Origin: Labilithrix sp.
GTDB lineage: Bacteria; Myxococcota_A; Polyangia; Polyangiales; Polyangiaceae
NCBI GenBank assembly: GCA_019637155.1
Contig: JAHBWE010000019.1
Location: forward strand, 1 to 64,000
Direction: 5' to 3'
DNA: 64,000 nt
The position numbers and the translations under genes were made by a program. The notes under the pieces were generated by a model. That model saw nothing but the letters and a program-made list of their open reading frames with translations, searched no databases and was not told where the DNA came from. Below are positions 16,220-25,048 of the stretch, piece after piece. The number at the start of each line of letters is the position of its first letter. Position 1 is the stretch's first letter.

Positions 16220-17500
16220 ATGCTGATCGTCGCAGTAGTCATCGTCGTCGTCGCCGTCCTCGCCGTGGCCTCGGTCATGGCCATCATCAACAAGCTCGTT
16301 CACATCTGTCAGCCGAACGAGGTGCTCGTCTTCTCCGGTACGCAGCGGCGGCAGGGCGATCGCGCGCTCGGGTACCGCCTCGTCCAAGGCGGACGCGGCA
16401 TCCTCATCCCGCTCCTCGAGCGGGTCGATCGCCTCGACCTCACGAACATGATCGTCGACGTCCGCGTCGAGGGCGCGTACTCGAAGGGCGGCATCCCGCT
16501 CAACGTCAACGCGGTCGCGAACGTGAAGATCGCGTCGACGGAGCCCGTCATCCGCAACGCGATCGAGCGCTTCCTCGGCAAGCCGCGGAAGCTCGTCGAG
16601 ACGGTCGCGAAGGAGACGCTGGAGGGGAACCTCCGCGGCGTCCTCGCGACCCTGACGCCGGAGGAGGTGAACCACGACCGCGTGAAGTTCGCGCAGAGCC
16701 TGCTCCACGAGGCCGACAGCGATCTGCGCAAGCTGGGGCTCGTCCTCGACACGCTGAAGATCCAGCACGTCTCCGACGACAAGGGCTACCTCGACAGCCT
16801 CGGCCGCCGGCAGTCCGCGGAGCTCATCATGCGCTCGCGCGTAGCCGAGGCGGAGAACCGCGCGCTCTCCACGGAGCGCGAAGCGGCGAACTTCGAGACG
16901 CGGTCGCTCGCGCGGATCGACGCCGACGTCGAGAAGACGCGCGCGGAGGTGCTGCGCCGGATCGTGGACGCGCAGAGCAAGCGCGAGGCGCTCGCGGCCG
17001 AGACGCGCGCCGAGGTCGTCGCCCTCATCGCCCGCGCCGACGCCGAGATCGAGGTCCAGGGCGCGCGGCTCGAGCAGATCCGCCTCCAGCTCGAGGCCGA
17101 CCGCATCCGCGCGGCGGAGGCGGAGCGGGAGCGTCGCATCGCGCTCGCCCGCGGCGCCGTCGCGAGCATCGTCGAGAACGGCCGCGCGCAGGCGCGCTCG
17201 CTGACGGAGGTCTCGGGCGCCTGGAACCGCGCCGGCGGCGAGGCGCGCCGGATCTTCGTCGCGCAGCGGCTCGGCACCCTCGCGGGGCAGATGCTGGACA
17301 CGGTCGCGGAGCTCCCGATCGAGAACGTCACCGTCATCGACGGCCGGCTCCACGGCGAGGGCCGGAGCCTCGCGGCGACGAGCAAGCTCGCGGCGGTCGA
17401 GATCGGGGCCGGCCTCGGGGTCGACGTGGTGGGAGCGGCCTCGCGCGTCGCCGCCGCCCTCGGGGTGGGGGAGGCCGCCCCGGCGCGGTCGGACGTTTGA
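16220..17500 (+). CDS. Flotillin-like SPFH/band 7 protein (second copy)
   Basis: A 426-residue paralogue of the preceding flotillin: an N-terminal valine-rich membrane helix (about 1-22), HICQPNEVLVFSG, SPFH domain, and coiled coil (about 200-330). Two flotillins probably form hetero-oligomers. The 45-base gap contains GGAGCCCGTAGC before ATG, a modest ribosome site. Expressed with NfeD from the sigma-54 promoter, so the module would respond to envelope stress through the divergent activator. Confidence 0.88.
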   Translation: MLIVAVVIVVVAVLAVASVMAIINKLVHICQPNEVLVFSGTQRRQGDRALGYRLVQGGRGILIPLLERVDRLDLTNMIVDVRVEGAYSKGGIPLNVNAVANVKIASTEPVIRNAIERFLGKPRKLVETVAKETLEGNLRGVLATLTPEEVNHDRVKFAQSLLHEADSDLRKLGLVLDTLKIQHVSDDKGYLDSLGRRQSAELIMRSRVAEAENRALSTEREAANFETRSLARIDADVEKTRAEVLRRIVDAQSKREALAAETRAEVVALIARADAEIEVQGARLEQIRLQLEADRIRAAEAERERRIALARGAVASIVENGRAQARSLTEVSGAWNRAGGEARRIFVAQRLGTLAGQMLDTVAELPIENVTVIDGRLHGEGRSLAATSKLAAVEIGAGLGVDVVGAASRVAAALGVGEAAPARSDV

Positions 17501-17511
17501 GTCGCAGGGGG

Positions 17512-17529
17512 CCCCGCGTCTTCGCGGGG
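17512..17529 (+). terminator. Hairpin after the flotillin operon
   Basis: CCCCGCG-TCTT-CGCGGGG is a perfect 7-bp stem with a 4-base loop, 12 bases past the flotillin stop. There is no T-run, so it may act with Rho or only as a 3' end stabiliser. Confidence 0.5.
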
Positions 17530-17557
17530 ACGAGACGGGCGCCGGCTTTCGGCCGGT

Positions 17558-19633
17558 ATGCGAGAATCCTCGTCCTGCTCCGCGCGAGCGCCGGCCCGTC
17601 GGCTATCGTGCTCGCGCGGCGTCCCTTCCGCGGGAGAGGGTGCTACGACTCGTCCCATTCGCACCTCGGTCCAACAGGCTTCGTCTCTCCTGCGCGAGCC
17701 CGCCCTCATCGTGGCGGCGAGCTCGCTTTGTGGGCTTGGCCTGTGCGTGCTCGACCTCCTCGCCGACGTGACCCCGCGGACGTCGAGCCTCGTCGCGATG
17801 CTCGCCGCGTTCCTCGCCTCCGGCACAGTGGCGGGCACGGTGATGGTGGCGATGGCCGTCCCGCTCCGCCTCTTCACGCGCGTCCGGCGGCCGGTGACGC
17901 GGCGCCGTCTCGTCGCGGCGTACGTCGGCGCGCTCGTGTTCCTGGCCGGACACTACGCGCTCCGGACGCCCGCGCTCGTCGCGGGGACGCGCGCGTGGCG
18001 CTACACGTTGCTCCTCTCGTTCCTCGCCGTGACGGCGTCCGTCGTCGCGTGGCTGGCGGCGGCGCACGTTCGTTCGCCCGCGCGACGCCGGCGGCCGCTC
18101 CCGTGGGTGCCGTGCGCGCTCGCCGGCTGCGCGGCGATCGCGGTCGACCGCCTCGTGCTCGTGTCGCTCTACGAGCGCGCGCACTCGGTGGTCGAGGCGG
18201 TGGGTTGCATCGCGATGACGGTCGCGGTCGCGGCGCTGCTGAACCGGCGTTGCGCGCGGCGGCTCGTCACCGGCGCCGCCGTCGCGATGCTCGCGTGGGT
18301 CCTCGTGTTGTCCGCGTCGAAGCACGCGCGCGCCGCGCTCGACGCCGCGCTGCCGGACAACGCCGAGGGCCGCCGCATCTACCTCAGTCGCGTCGTCCGC
18401 CGCCTCCGCGTGCTGGAGCGGATCGCGGACAAGGGGAGCGTCTCGGGCGACCCCGCCGGCGCGCATCACCTGACGAAGCGCTACGAGCTCCACGACACGC
18501 GCCTCGACGAGGCGTGGCGCGCGCGCGTCGCGCGGCCGGTCATCCCCGACGACTCGCGGCCGTGGAACGTCGTCTTCTTCTTCGTCGACGCGCTGCGGGC
18601 GGACGTGGCCTTCGACGAGGCGACGATGCCGGAGACCGCGCGGTGGATGCGCGAGCACGTCTCGTTCTCGCGCGCGTACGCGCCGGCCTCGAGCACGCTC
18701 CAGTCTCTCCCCCCGCTCCTCGGCTGCCGCTACGACGTGAGCCCGACCGAGCCGCCCGCGCTCCTCCGCGTCGCGCAAGAGCGAGGGATGAAGAGCGCCC
18801 TCTTCATCCCGCGCGAGGCGGCCGACTACCACCAGGCGTTCTTCCCGACGTTCCGGTTCGATCACCAGGACGTGATCGAGGACCGGCGCGGCACCGTCCT
18901 CCTCACCGGCAACACGCTGGTCGACCACGCGCTCACGTGGCTGAAGGACGAGGGCTCGCGCCCGTTCTTCCTCTGGCTCTACGACTTCGACGTCCACGAG
19001 TGGATCCACTTCCCCGATCGACCGATGGAGGAGATCGCGGACGAGGCGCAGCTCTCGAAGACGGAGGGGCTGCCGTGGCGTTACCGCGCGGCGGCGCGCG
19101 CGGTCGACCGCAGCTTCGCGCGGCTGCGCAACGGGCTCCGTGACCTGGGGCTGCTCGATCACACCGTGATCGTGTTCCTCGCCGACCACGGTGAGGGGCT
19201 CGGCGAGCACGGGCAGTGGTGGCACTCGACCTACCTCTGGGAGACGCTCGTCCGTGTGCCCCTCGCGGTCGAGGCCCACGGGCTCCCGCCGCAGCGGATC
19301 GACGCGCCGGTGTCGCTCATCGACGTCCCGACGACGCTCGCGCGCTTCATCGGCCCGGTCCCGGACGACGATCGCTGCCACGGCGAGGACCTCCTCACCG
19401 ATCGGACCTCCGGGCGCCGGCTGCCAATCTTGCTCTCGGCGATGCTCGACGGGACGCTCGTGCAGCTCGGCCTCCTCGAGTCGGCGGAGCGCAAGCTCGT
19501 CGTCGACCTGCGCGAAGGACAGGCCCACCTCTACGACCTGGCCGGCGCCGAGGAGAGCTCGATCAACGCGCCGGCCGAGGGCGTGCGCTTGCTCGATCGG
19601 CTCGTTCGCTCGCCGCTCTTCCCTCGTCCGTGA
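17558..19633 (+). CDS. Membrane-anchored sulfatase/alkaline phosphatase superfamily protein
   Basis: A protein of about 691 residues. The N-terminal third has five to six membrane helices. The C-terminal part (about 330-690) is a sulfatase-type domain: VVFFFVDALRADV (metal-binding Asp pair), ASSTLQSLPPLL (position of the catalytic Ser/Thr), FLADHGEGLGEHGQWWHS (metal ligands) and a substrate loop. The fold matches LtaS/EptA-like transferases and sulfatases acting outside the membrane. The nucleophile lies in the SSTLQS stretch, so a Thr/Ser-type phosphotransferase is more likely than a formylglycine sulfatase (no CxPxR). Start uncertain; the N-terminal 40 residues look atypical. Confidence 0.8.
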   Translation: MRESSSCSARAPARRLSCSRGVPSAGEGATTRPIRTSVQQASSLLREPALIVAASSLCGLGLCVLDLLADVTPRTSSLVAMLAAFLASGTVAGTVMVAMAVPLRLFTRVRRPVTRRRLVAAYVGALVFLAGHYALRTPALVAGTRAWRYTLLLSFLAVTASVVAWLAAAHVRSPARRRRPLPWVPCALAGCAAIAVDRLVLVSLYERAHSVVEAVGCIAMTVAVAALLNRRCARRLVTGAAVAMLAWVLVLSASKHARAALDAALPDNAEGRRIYLSRVVRRLRVLERIADKGSVSGDPAGAHHLTKRYELHDTRLDEAWRARVARPVIPDDSRPWNVVFFFVDALRADVAFDEATMPETARWMREHVSFSRAYAPASSTLQSLPPLLGCRYDVSPTEPPALLRVAQERGMKSALFIPREAADYHQAFFPTFRFDHQDVIEDRRGTVLLTGNTLVDHALTWLKDEGSRPFFLWLYDFDVHEWIHFPDRPMEEIADEAQLSKTEGLPWRYRAAARAVDRSFARLRNGLRDLGLLDHTVIVFLADHGEGLGEHGQWWHSTYLWETLVRVPLAVEAHGLPPQRIDAPVSLIDVPTTLARFIGPVPDDDRCHGEDLLTDRTSGRRLPILLSAMLDGTLVQLGLLESAERKLVVDLREGQAHLYDLAGAEESSINAPAEGVRLLDRLVRSPLFPRP

Positions 19634-19637
19634 GCGG

Positions 19638-20321
19638 TCACGGACGCTCGCAGTGCGAGCTCGTCTGGGGGACGATGCCGGCCTGCGCGGCGACGCTCGC
19701 GAAGGCCTGGAGCCCGCAGAGGAGCACCACCAGGCCGGCGAGGCGGCGCACGATCGGGCGGGCCATCAGGCGCGCGGCGAGCGCGGCGAGGCCGAGCATG
19801 ATCGGGAGCGTGCCCACCGCGAAGGCGAACATCGCGAGCGCGCCACCCTGCGCGGAGTAAGCGGACGCGCTCATCGCGAGGGCGGCGTAGAGGAGGCCGC
19901 ACGGCATGAGCGCCCAGAGCCCGCCCGCGGCGAAGGCGTGCCACGGCGTGCGGAGGGGGAGGAGCCGTCGCGCGAGCGGCGCGATACGGCGCCAGATCGG
20001 CGCGCCGGCGGACTCGACGAGGCGCACGTAGCTGGGGAGGCCGGCGAGGTGGAGGCCGACCGCGAGCATCGCGAGCGCGGCGACGGCGCGGAGGGCGAAG
20101 CGGAGCGGATCGAGGCCGTGCCCCACCGTCCACGATCCGAGCGCGCCGGCGAGGAAGCCGAGCGCGGTGTAGCTCGCGACGCGCCCCGCGTTGAACGCGA
20201 TCGCGTGCCCGCCCGCGCGCTCCCGCGCGCACACGACCGCGGTCACGGGCCCGCACATCGTCGCGCAGTGCACGCCGCCGAAGAGCCCGGCGAGCGCCGC
20301 CGCCGCCACGAGCGCGCTCAT
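19638..20321 (-). CDS. TauE/SafE-like (CcoG-linked) membrane protein, last gene of cbb3 operon
   Basis: A 227-residue protein with about six membrane helices and the motif GLFGGVHCATMCGP near the N-terminus, typical of the sulfite exporter TauE/SafE-like proteins found in cbb3 oxidase and copper clusters. The Cys/His/Met motif suggests copper handling for oxidase assembly rather than sulfite export; this is inferred from context. ATGA overlap with ccoG. Confidence 0.8.
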   Translation of the reverse strand: MSALVAAAALAGLFGGVHCATMCGPVTAVVCARERAGGHAIAFNAGRVASYTALGFLAGALGSWTVGHGLDPLRFALRAVAALAMLAVGLHLAGLPSYVRLVESAGAPIWRRIAPLARRLLPLRTPWHAFAAGGLWALMPCGLLYAALAMSASAYSAQGGALAMFAFAVGTLPIMLGLAALAARLMARPIVRRLAGLVVLLCGLQAFASVAAQAGIVPQTSSHCERP

Positions 20322-21823
20322 CGGACCTCCGCCGCGCGGGCGCCGAGGAAGGTCGCGCGGACCTCGCGCTGGGAGCGATCGGTTCGGATGCGGACGACGA
20401 CCGGGCGCGGGCCGGCGAAGTGGTCCTCGGGGACGGTCGCGAAGATGGGGATGCGGCGGCTCGTGGTGGCGGCGACCTCGACGGTCGCGATCGGGATGAC
20501 GAGGTCGGCCTGGTTGCCGTCGCCCGGCTCGAGCACGAACGTCATCGGCGCCGACTCCTTGTTGACGAGGTGGACCTCGAAGCCGTTGCGGAGGACGCCC
20601 GCGTCGCGGGTGTAGGGCGCGCCGGGGAGGCGAAGCAGGTTCGCCTCGAACGGCTCCCGTCCGCGCGCGGCGACGGCGGCGACGACGAAGCCGACGACGA
20701 GCAGCGTCGCGTAGGCGACGAGGCGCGGGCGCAGCACGCGTCGCTTCTCGCCACGGAGGCCCCGCAGCGAGTCGTAGCGGACGAGCCCGCGCGGCCGATC
20801 GAGGCGGTCCATGACCTCGTCGCACGCGTCGATGCAGGCGGTGCACGCGATGCAGTCGAGCTGGAGGCCCTCCCGGATGTCGATGCCGGTCGGGCAGACG
20901 ACGACGCAGCGCTTGCAGTCCACGCAGTCGCCGGTGTCCGCTGCGCCGGCCTTGCCGCGCGGCTCGCCGCGGCGCACGTCGTAGCCGACCACGAGCGCGT
21001 CGTCGTCGAGGAGCACGGACTGGAGGCGCCCGTAGGGGCACATCACGACGCAGAACTGCTCGCGGAAGACCGCGAACGCGACGTAGACGAGGGCGGTCGT
21101 GCCGAGCATCCACGCGAAGGCCTCCGGATGCGCGCGCGGTCGCGTGCTCATCATCGCGAAGAGGCCGGGGAGCGAGACGAAGTAGGCAAGGAACACGTGC
21201 GCGACGAGGAACGCGGCGACGGCGTACAGCGCGTGCGTGACGACGCGCCGGACGACGGCGTCCGCGGAGGCGGTGGCGCTCGCGCGCCGGAGCGCCTCGT
21301 TCCGCGGCCCGTTGACGAGGCGCTCGATCGGACGGAAGACCGCCTCCGTGAACACGGTCTGCGGGCACGCCCACCCGCACCACGCGCGCCCGAGCAGCGC
21401 GGTGACGCACAGGAGCCCGAAGCCGAAGCCGCTCAGGAGGAAGAACGCGAGCCAGAGGTCCTGCGCGTTGAACGTCGCGCCGAAGAGGTAGAAGACGCGC
21501 CGCTCGACGTCGAGGAACACGGCCGGATGCCCGCCGATCGGGATCCACGGCAGCGCCGCCCAGAGCACGATGAGCCCGTAGTAGACGACGCGCCGCGCGC
21601 GCACGAAGCGCCCGCGAACGTCGGCGGGATAAGGCCGCAGCCGCTTCCCGTCGCGCCCGAGCGACCCCGCGCCGGGGATGAACGCGTCGTCGTCGAACGA
21701 GCCAGCGCGGACGGCGCCGTCCGCGTCGCGCTCGGGCGCTCGCGACCCGACGCCGGGGGCGGCGTCGTCGACGAGCGGCAGTCGGCGCTTGGGGGACGGG
21801 CGCGGGGAGTCGACGTTGGCCAT
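20318..21823 (-). CDS. ccoG: Cytochrome c oxidase accessory protein CcoG (FixG/RdxA)
   Basis: A 501-residue membrane Fe-S protein. Membrane helices flank the CGWACPQTVF motif. Two ferredoxin-like Cys sets follow (CVDCKRCVVVCP, CIACTACIDACD), then a last helix and a periplasmic Ig-like domain. CcoG reduces Cu(II) for copper insertion into cbb3 oxidase. It has an unusually long N-terminal cytoplasmic leader of about 75 residues with low complexity. Fifteen bases after ccoP. Confidence 0.95.
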   Translation of the reverse strand: MANVDSPRPSPKRRLPLVDDAAPGVGSRAPERDADGAVRAGSFDDDAFIPGAGSLGRDGKRLRPYPADVRGRFVRARRVVYYGLIVLWAALPWIPIGGHPAVFLDVERRVFYLFGATFNAQDLWLAFFLLSGFGFGLLCVTALLGRAWCGWACPQTVFTEAVFRPIERLVNGPRNEALRRASATASADAVVRRVVTHALYAVAAFLVAHVFLAYFVSLPGLFAMMSTRPRAHPEAFAWMLGTTALVYVAFAVFREQFCVVMCPYGRLQSVLLDDDALVVGYDVRRGEPRGKAGAADTGDCVDCKRCVVVCPTGIDIREGLQLDCIACTACIDACDEVMDRLDRPRGLVRYDSLRGLRGEKRRVLRPRLVAYATLLVVGFVVAAVAARGREPFEANLLRLPGAPYTRDAGVLRNGFEVHLVNKESAPMTFVLEPGDGNQADLVIPIATVEVAATTSRRIPIFATVPEDHFAGPRPVVVRIRTDRSQREVRATFLGARAAEVR

Positions 21824-21838
21824 CGGCTGCTTCTCGTG

Positions 21839-22414
21839 TCAGCGGGCGCTCAGCGTCTCGCGCTCGCCTTGGGGGGCCTTGCCGCCGGCGGCGTTCGTGC
21901 CGCGGAGGGTGAGGACGTACGCCGTCACCGCCTGCGTCTTCAACGCGCCGAGCTGCGCTTGCCACGCCGGCATCCCCTTGTCGGGGACCCCCAGCGCGAT
22001 CGTCTTGAACACCTTCTCCGGCGCGCCGCCGTGGAGCCAGAACTCGTCGGTCAGGTTCGGGCCGACGGTGCCGCCGCCGTCGTTGCGATGGCAAGCCGCG
22101 CACGTCGCGGTGAACACCGACTTGCCGAGCGCGAGCGCGTTCGGGTCACGGCTCAGCGCCGTGAGCGACTCCGGCGTGGCCTCGCCGACTTGGAGCTGCA
22201 TCGCCTGCGCGGCGGCGGCGCGGTCGAGCTCCTCTTGGTAGGCCTGCGCCGGCGTATTGCCGAATCCGGTGGTTTGATAAAGATACCAGTAGCCGACCGC
22301 GACGACGACCGAGCCGTAGAGGGTATAGAGCCACCAGTTCGGTAGTTTGTTGTCGTATTCGGCAATCCCGTCCACTTCGTGGATGACGGTGTCCGGCTTC
22401 GGTTCCTCTTTCAT
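21839..22414 (-). CDS. ccoP: cbb3 oxidase subunit CcoP, mono-haem form
   Basis: A 191-residue protein. The N-terminal part has the CcoP signature IAEYDNKLPNWWLY before one membrane helix. A single class I cytochrome c domain has haem site CAACH and axial Met in GMPAW. Canonical CcoP has two c-type haems; here one domain is missing, which explains the short length. Start overlaps ccoQ stop (ATGA). It still provides electron entry to the oxidase. Confidence 0.93.
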   Translation of the reverse strand: MKEEPKPDTVIHEVDGIAEYDNKLPNWWLYTLYGSVVVAVGYWYLYQTTGFGNTPAQAYQEELDRAAAAQAMQLQVGEATPESLTALSRDPNALALGKSVFTATCAACHRNDGGGTVGPNLTDEFWLHGGAPEKVFKTIALGVPDKGMPAWQAQLGALKTQAVTAYVLTLRGTNAAGGKAPQGERETLSAR

Positions 22415-22581
22415 GATTCGTCTCCGTCGTCGTCGAGGGGGAGGCGCGCGACCGGGTCGTAGGAGCGCGCTTTTCGCGTCATCGTGACGAAGAGCACGGT
22501 CGCGAAGACGACGAGGAAGAGGACGAACGCGGCGAGCGGCAGGAGGAGGAGCGGGCTCTTCGCGAGGAGCTCGGATTTCAT
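22411..22581 (-). CDS. ccoQ: CcoQ-like small subunit
   Basis: A 56-residue protein with one membrane helix (about 10-33) and a charged tail ending PVARLPLDDDGDES. Size, position between CcoNO and CcoP, and the short polar tail match CcoQ, which stabilises the oxidase. Overlaps both neighbours by four bases (ATGA). Confidence 0.8.
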   Translation of the reverse strand: MKSELLAKSPLLLLPLAAFVLFLVVFATVLFVTMTRKARSYDPVARLPLDDDGDES

Positions 22582-24896
22582 CGCTTGCCCTCCTCGAGCG
22601 ACACGGCCTCGTTCGTCTTCTCCGGCGGCGCCGGCTTCTTCCCGAGGCGCTGGAGATAGGCGATCACGGCGACCATCTGCGTGTCGGGCGCGACCTCCGC
22701 TCCCTCCTTCGCCAGGTCGGCCGCGATCTCGCCGCCCTGCGCCCGCGCGTCCGCCTCCGCCGCGCGGATCTGCTCGTCGGTGTACGGGACGCCGACCTGC
22801 TTCAGCGCGTGCAGCTTGTCGCCCGTGCGCGCGAGGTCGAGCTTCTCGTGCGAGAAGTGGGCGTAGGCCGGCATGTTCGAGCCCGGCGTGATCGCGCGGG
22901 GATCGACGAGGTGGTGGTAGTGCCAGAGGTTCGGGTACTTGCCGCCCTCGCGCGCGAGGTCCGGCCCCGTGCGCTTGCTCCCCCACTGGAACGGGTGGTC
23001 GAGGCTCGACTCCGCGAGCGTCGACGGATCGCCGTAGCGCAGCGTCTCGAAGCGCATCGGGCGGATCATCTGCGAGTGGCACGTGTAGCAACCCTCCGCG
23101 ATGAAGACGTCGCGGCCCTCGATCTCGAGCGCGCGGTACGGCTTCGCGTCCGCCGCCTCGATCGGCTTCACCACGAGCGCGGGGACGAGCTCGGCGACGC
23201 CGCCGGCGAGCACGGCGAGGCCGGCGAGGACGGTGAAGAGGAGCGCGCGCCCCTCGAGGATGCGGTGGAACCCGGCGCCGTGGCCGTTCCGCGCGGCCTG
23301 CGTCGCCATCGCGCCGAACACGCCGACGCAGCCCGCGAGGATGAGGAAGAGCGGGCTCGTGAAGGTGTTCGAGGCGAGCGCCGCGCCGCCGAGGCCGAGC
23401 ACGACGACGACGAGGACGATCGGCCGCGAGAAGACGACGTCGCGCCAAGGCACCTCCGGCGCGGGCGCGAGCGGCACCACGTCCACCGTCGTCTCGATCG
23501 CGCGCCGGCTCATGCCGGTGCGCACGAGGTTGTAGGCCATCAGCACCATGCCGGCGAGGTACATCGAGCCGCCGACGAGGCGGAACCAGTACATCGGTTT
23601 GATCGCCTCGAGCGTCTCGACGAACGTGGGATAGACGAGCGAGCCGTCCGGGTTCGTCGCGCGCCACATCATCCCTTGCGTGACGCCGCTGATCCACATC
23701 GCCGCCATGTAGAGGAGGATCCCGAACGTCCCGATCCAGAAGTGGAAGTCGGCGAGGCGCTTGGAGTGGAGCTCGCGGCCGGCGAGCTTCGGGACGAGGA
23801 AATAGAACATCCCCGCCGCCATGAAGCCGTTCCAGCCGAGCGCGCCGGAGTGGACGTGGCCGATGATCCAGTCGGTGTAGTGCGCGAGGCCGGAGACGCT
23901 CTTGATCGAGAGGAGCGGACCCTCGAACGTCGCCATTCCGTAGAAGGTGACGCCGGCGGCGAAGAACTTGAGGACCGGCTCGCTCCGCACCTTCGCCCAG
24001 GCGCCGCGGAGGGTGAGGAGGCCGTTGAGCATTCCGCCCCACGACGGCGCCCAAAGCATCAGACTGAAGATCATCCCGAGCGTCTGCGCCCAATCCGGGA
24101 GCGCGGTATTCAGGAGATGGTGCGGGCCCGCCCAGATGTAGACGAAGATGAGGGCCCAGAAGTGAATGATGCTGAGCCGGTAGCTGTAGACCGGCCGCCC
24201 CGCCGCCTTGGGCAAGTAGTAATACATGATGCCGAGCACCGGGGTCGTGAGGAAGAACGCGACCGCGTTGTGGCCGTACCACCACTGCACGAGCGCGTCC
24301 TGCGCGCCGCCGTAAACCGAATAGCTCTTCAGCGTAGTGCCCAGTACCGGGATCGCGAGCGAGTTGACGACGTGGAGGATCGCCACCGTCACGATCGTCG
24401 CGATGTAGAACCAGAGCGCGACGTAGAGGTGCTTCTCGTTCCGCCGCGCCAGGGTCCAGAAGAAGTTGACCGCGAAGACGATCCAGATCCCGGCGATCGC
24501 GATGTCGATCGGCCACTCGAGCTCCGCGTACTCCTTGCCCTGCGTGAGGCCGAGCGGGAGCGTGATCGCGGCGGCGACGATGATCGCCTGCCAGCCCCAG
24601 AAATGGATCTTCGACAGGAGATCGCTCGCCGTGCGCGTCTTCAGGAGCCGCTGGGTGGAGTGGTAAATCCCGGCGAAGATCATGTTCCCGACGAACGCGA
24701 AGATGACGGCGTTCGTGTGGAGCGGCCGGAGGCGCCCGAAGGAGAGCATCGCGTGCACGTTCGCGGGCGCGAACGCGAGCTGCAGCGCCGCGACGACGCC
24801 GACGAGCATGCCGACGATGCCCCAGAGCACCGAGGCGGCGACGAACCTCCGCGGTGTGTCGTCTTCGTAGGTGATGCGTGTGGTCAGGGTGCTCAT
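22578..24896 (-). CDS. ccoNO: cbb3 oxidase subunits CcoN and CcoO fused
   Basis: A 772-residue protein. Residues about 1-480 are CcoN: twelve-helix haem-copper oxidase core with WWYGHNAVAFFLT and PHHLLNT copper/haem ligands, and the low-spin haem His in RPLHTN. Helices near residues 500-580 lead to CcoO (about 580-772) with haem c site CYTCHSQMIRP and axial Met in GSNMPAY. The two subunits are separate in most bacteria; fusions are known in some deltaproteobacteria and relatives. Reduces O2 with high affinity and pumps protons. ATGA overlap with ccoS. Confidence 0.95.
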   Translation of the reverse strand: MSTLTTRITYEDDTPRRFVAASVLWGIVGMLVGVVAALQLAFAPANVHAMLSFGRLRPLHTNAVIFAFVGNMIFAGIYHSTQRLLKTRTASDLLSKIHFWGWQAIIVAAAITLPLGLTQGKEYAELEWPIDIAIAGIWIVFAVNFFWTLARRNEKHLYVALWFYIATIVTVAILHVVNSLAIPVLGTTLKSYSVYGGAQDALVQWWYGHNAVAFFLTTPVLGIMYYYLPKAAGRPVYSYRLSIIHFWALIFVYIWAGPHHLLNTALPDWAQTLGMIFSLMLWAPSWGGMLNGLLTLRGAWAKVRSEPVLKFFAAGVTFYGMATFEGPLLSIKSVSGLAHYTDWIIGHVHSGALGWNGFMAAGMFYFLVPKLAGRELHSKRLADFHFWIGTFGILLYMAAMWISGVTQGMMWRATNPDGSLVYPTFVETLEAIKPMYWFRLVGGSMYLAGMVLMAYNLVRTGMSRRAIETTVDVVPLAPAPEVPWRDVVFSRPIVLVVVVLGLGGAALASNTFTSPLFLILAGCVGVFGAMATQAARNGHGAGFHRILEGRALLFTVLAGLAVLAGGVAELVPALVVKPIEAADAKPYRALEIEGRDVFIAEGCYTCHSQMIRPMRFETLRYGDPSTLAESSLDHPFQWGSKRTGPDLAREGGKYPNLWHYHHLVDPRAITPGSNMPAYAHFSHEKLDLARTGDKLHALKQVGVPYTDEQIRAAEADARAQGGEIAADLAKEGAEVAPDTQMVAVIAYLQRLGKKPAPPEKTNEAVSLEEGKR

Positions 24897-25048
24897 GGCT
24901 TCTTGTTTTCGGCCTTGTCTTCGAGCGGGAGGAGCGCGAGGCGATCGGCGTGATCGAAGTCACGCTGCTTGGTGGTGAAGAGGAACAGGAGGACCGAGCC
25001 GGCGACGAGGCCGAGGCTCACGAAGACCTGCATGATCAGGATGTCCAT
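24893..25048 (-). CDS. ccoS: CcoS-like assembly protein
   Basis: A 51-residue protein with one N-terminal membrane helix (about 5-25) and the DFDHADRLALLPLED tail typical of CcoS, needed for cofactor insertion into cbb3 oxidase. It overlaps the end of ccoI by 13 bases in another frame. Confidence 0.85.
   Translation of the reverse strand: MDILIMQVFVSLGLVAGSVLLFLFTTKQRDFDHADRLALLPLEDKAENKKP

Noticed and set aside
14903..17353. Very long open frame on the minus strand (over 800 codons) opposite the flotillin genes
   Set aside because: Composition is Arg/Asp/Leu-rich shadow of the GC-rich flotillin codons; no motif, no start context. Same reasoning for similar long shadows opposite ccoG, ccoNO, ccoI, the kinases and the exporter.
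17558..19633. Formylglycine-type sulfatase
   Set aside because: The CxPxR/SxPxR activation motif is not seen; only the superfamily assignment is kept.
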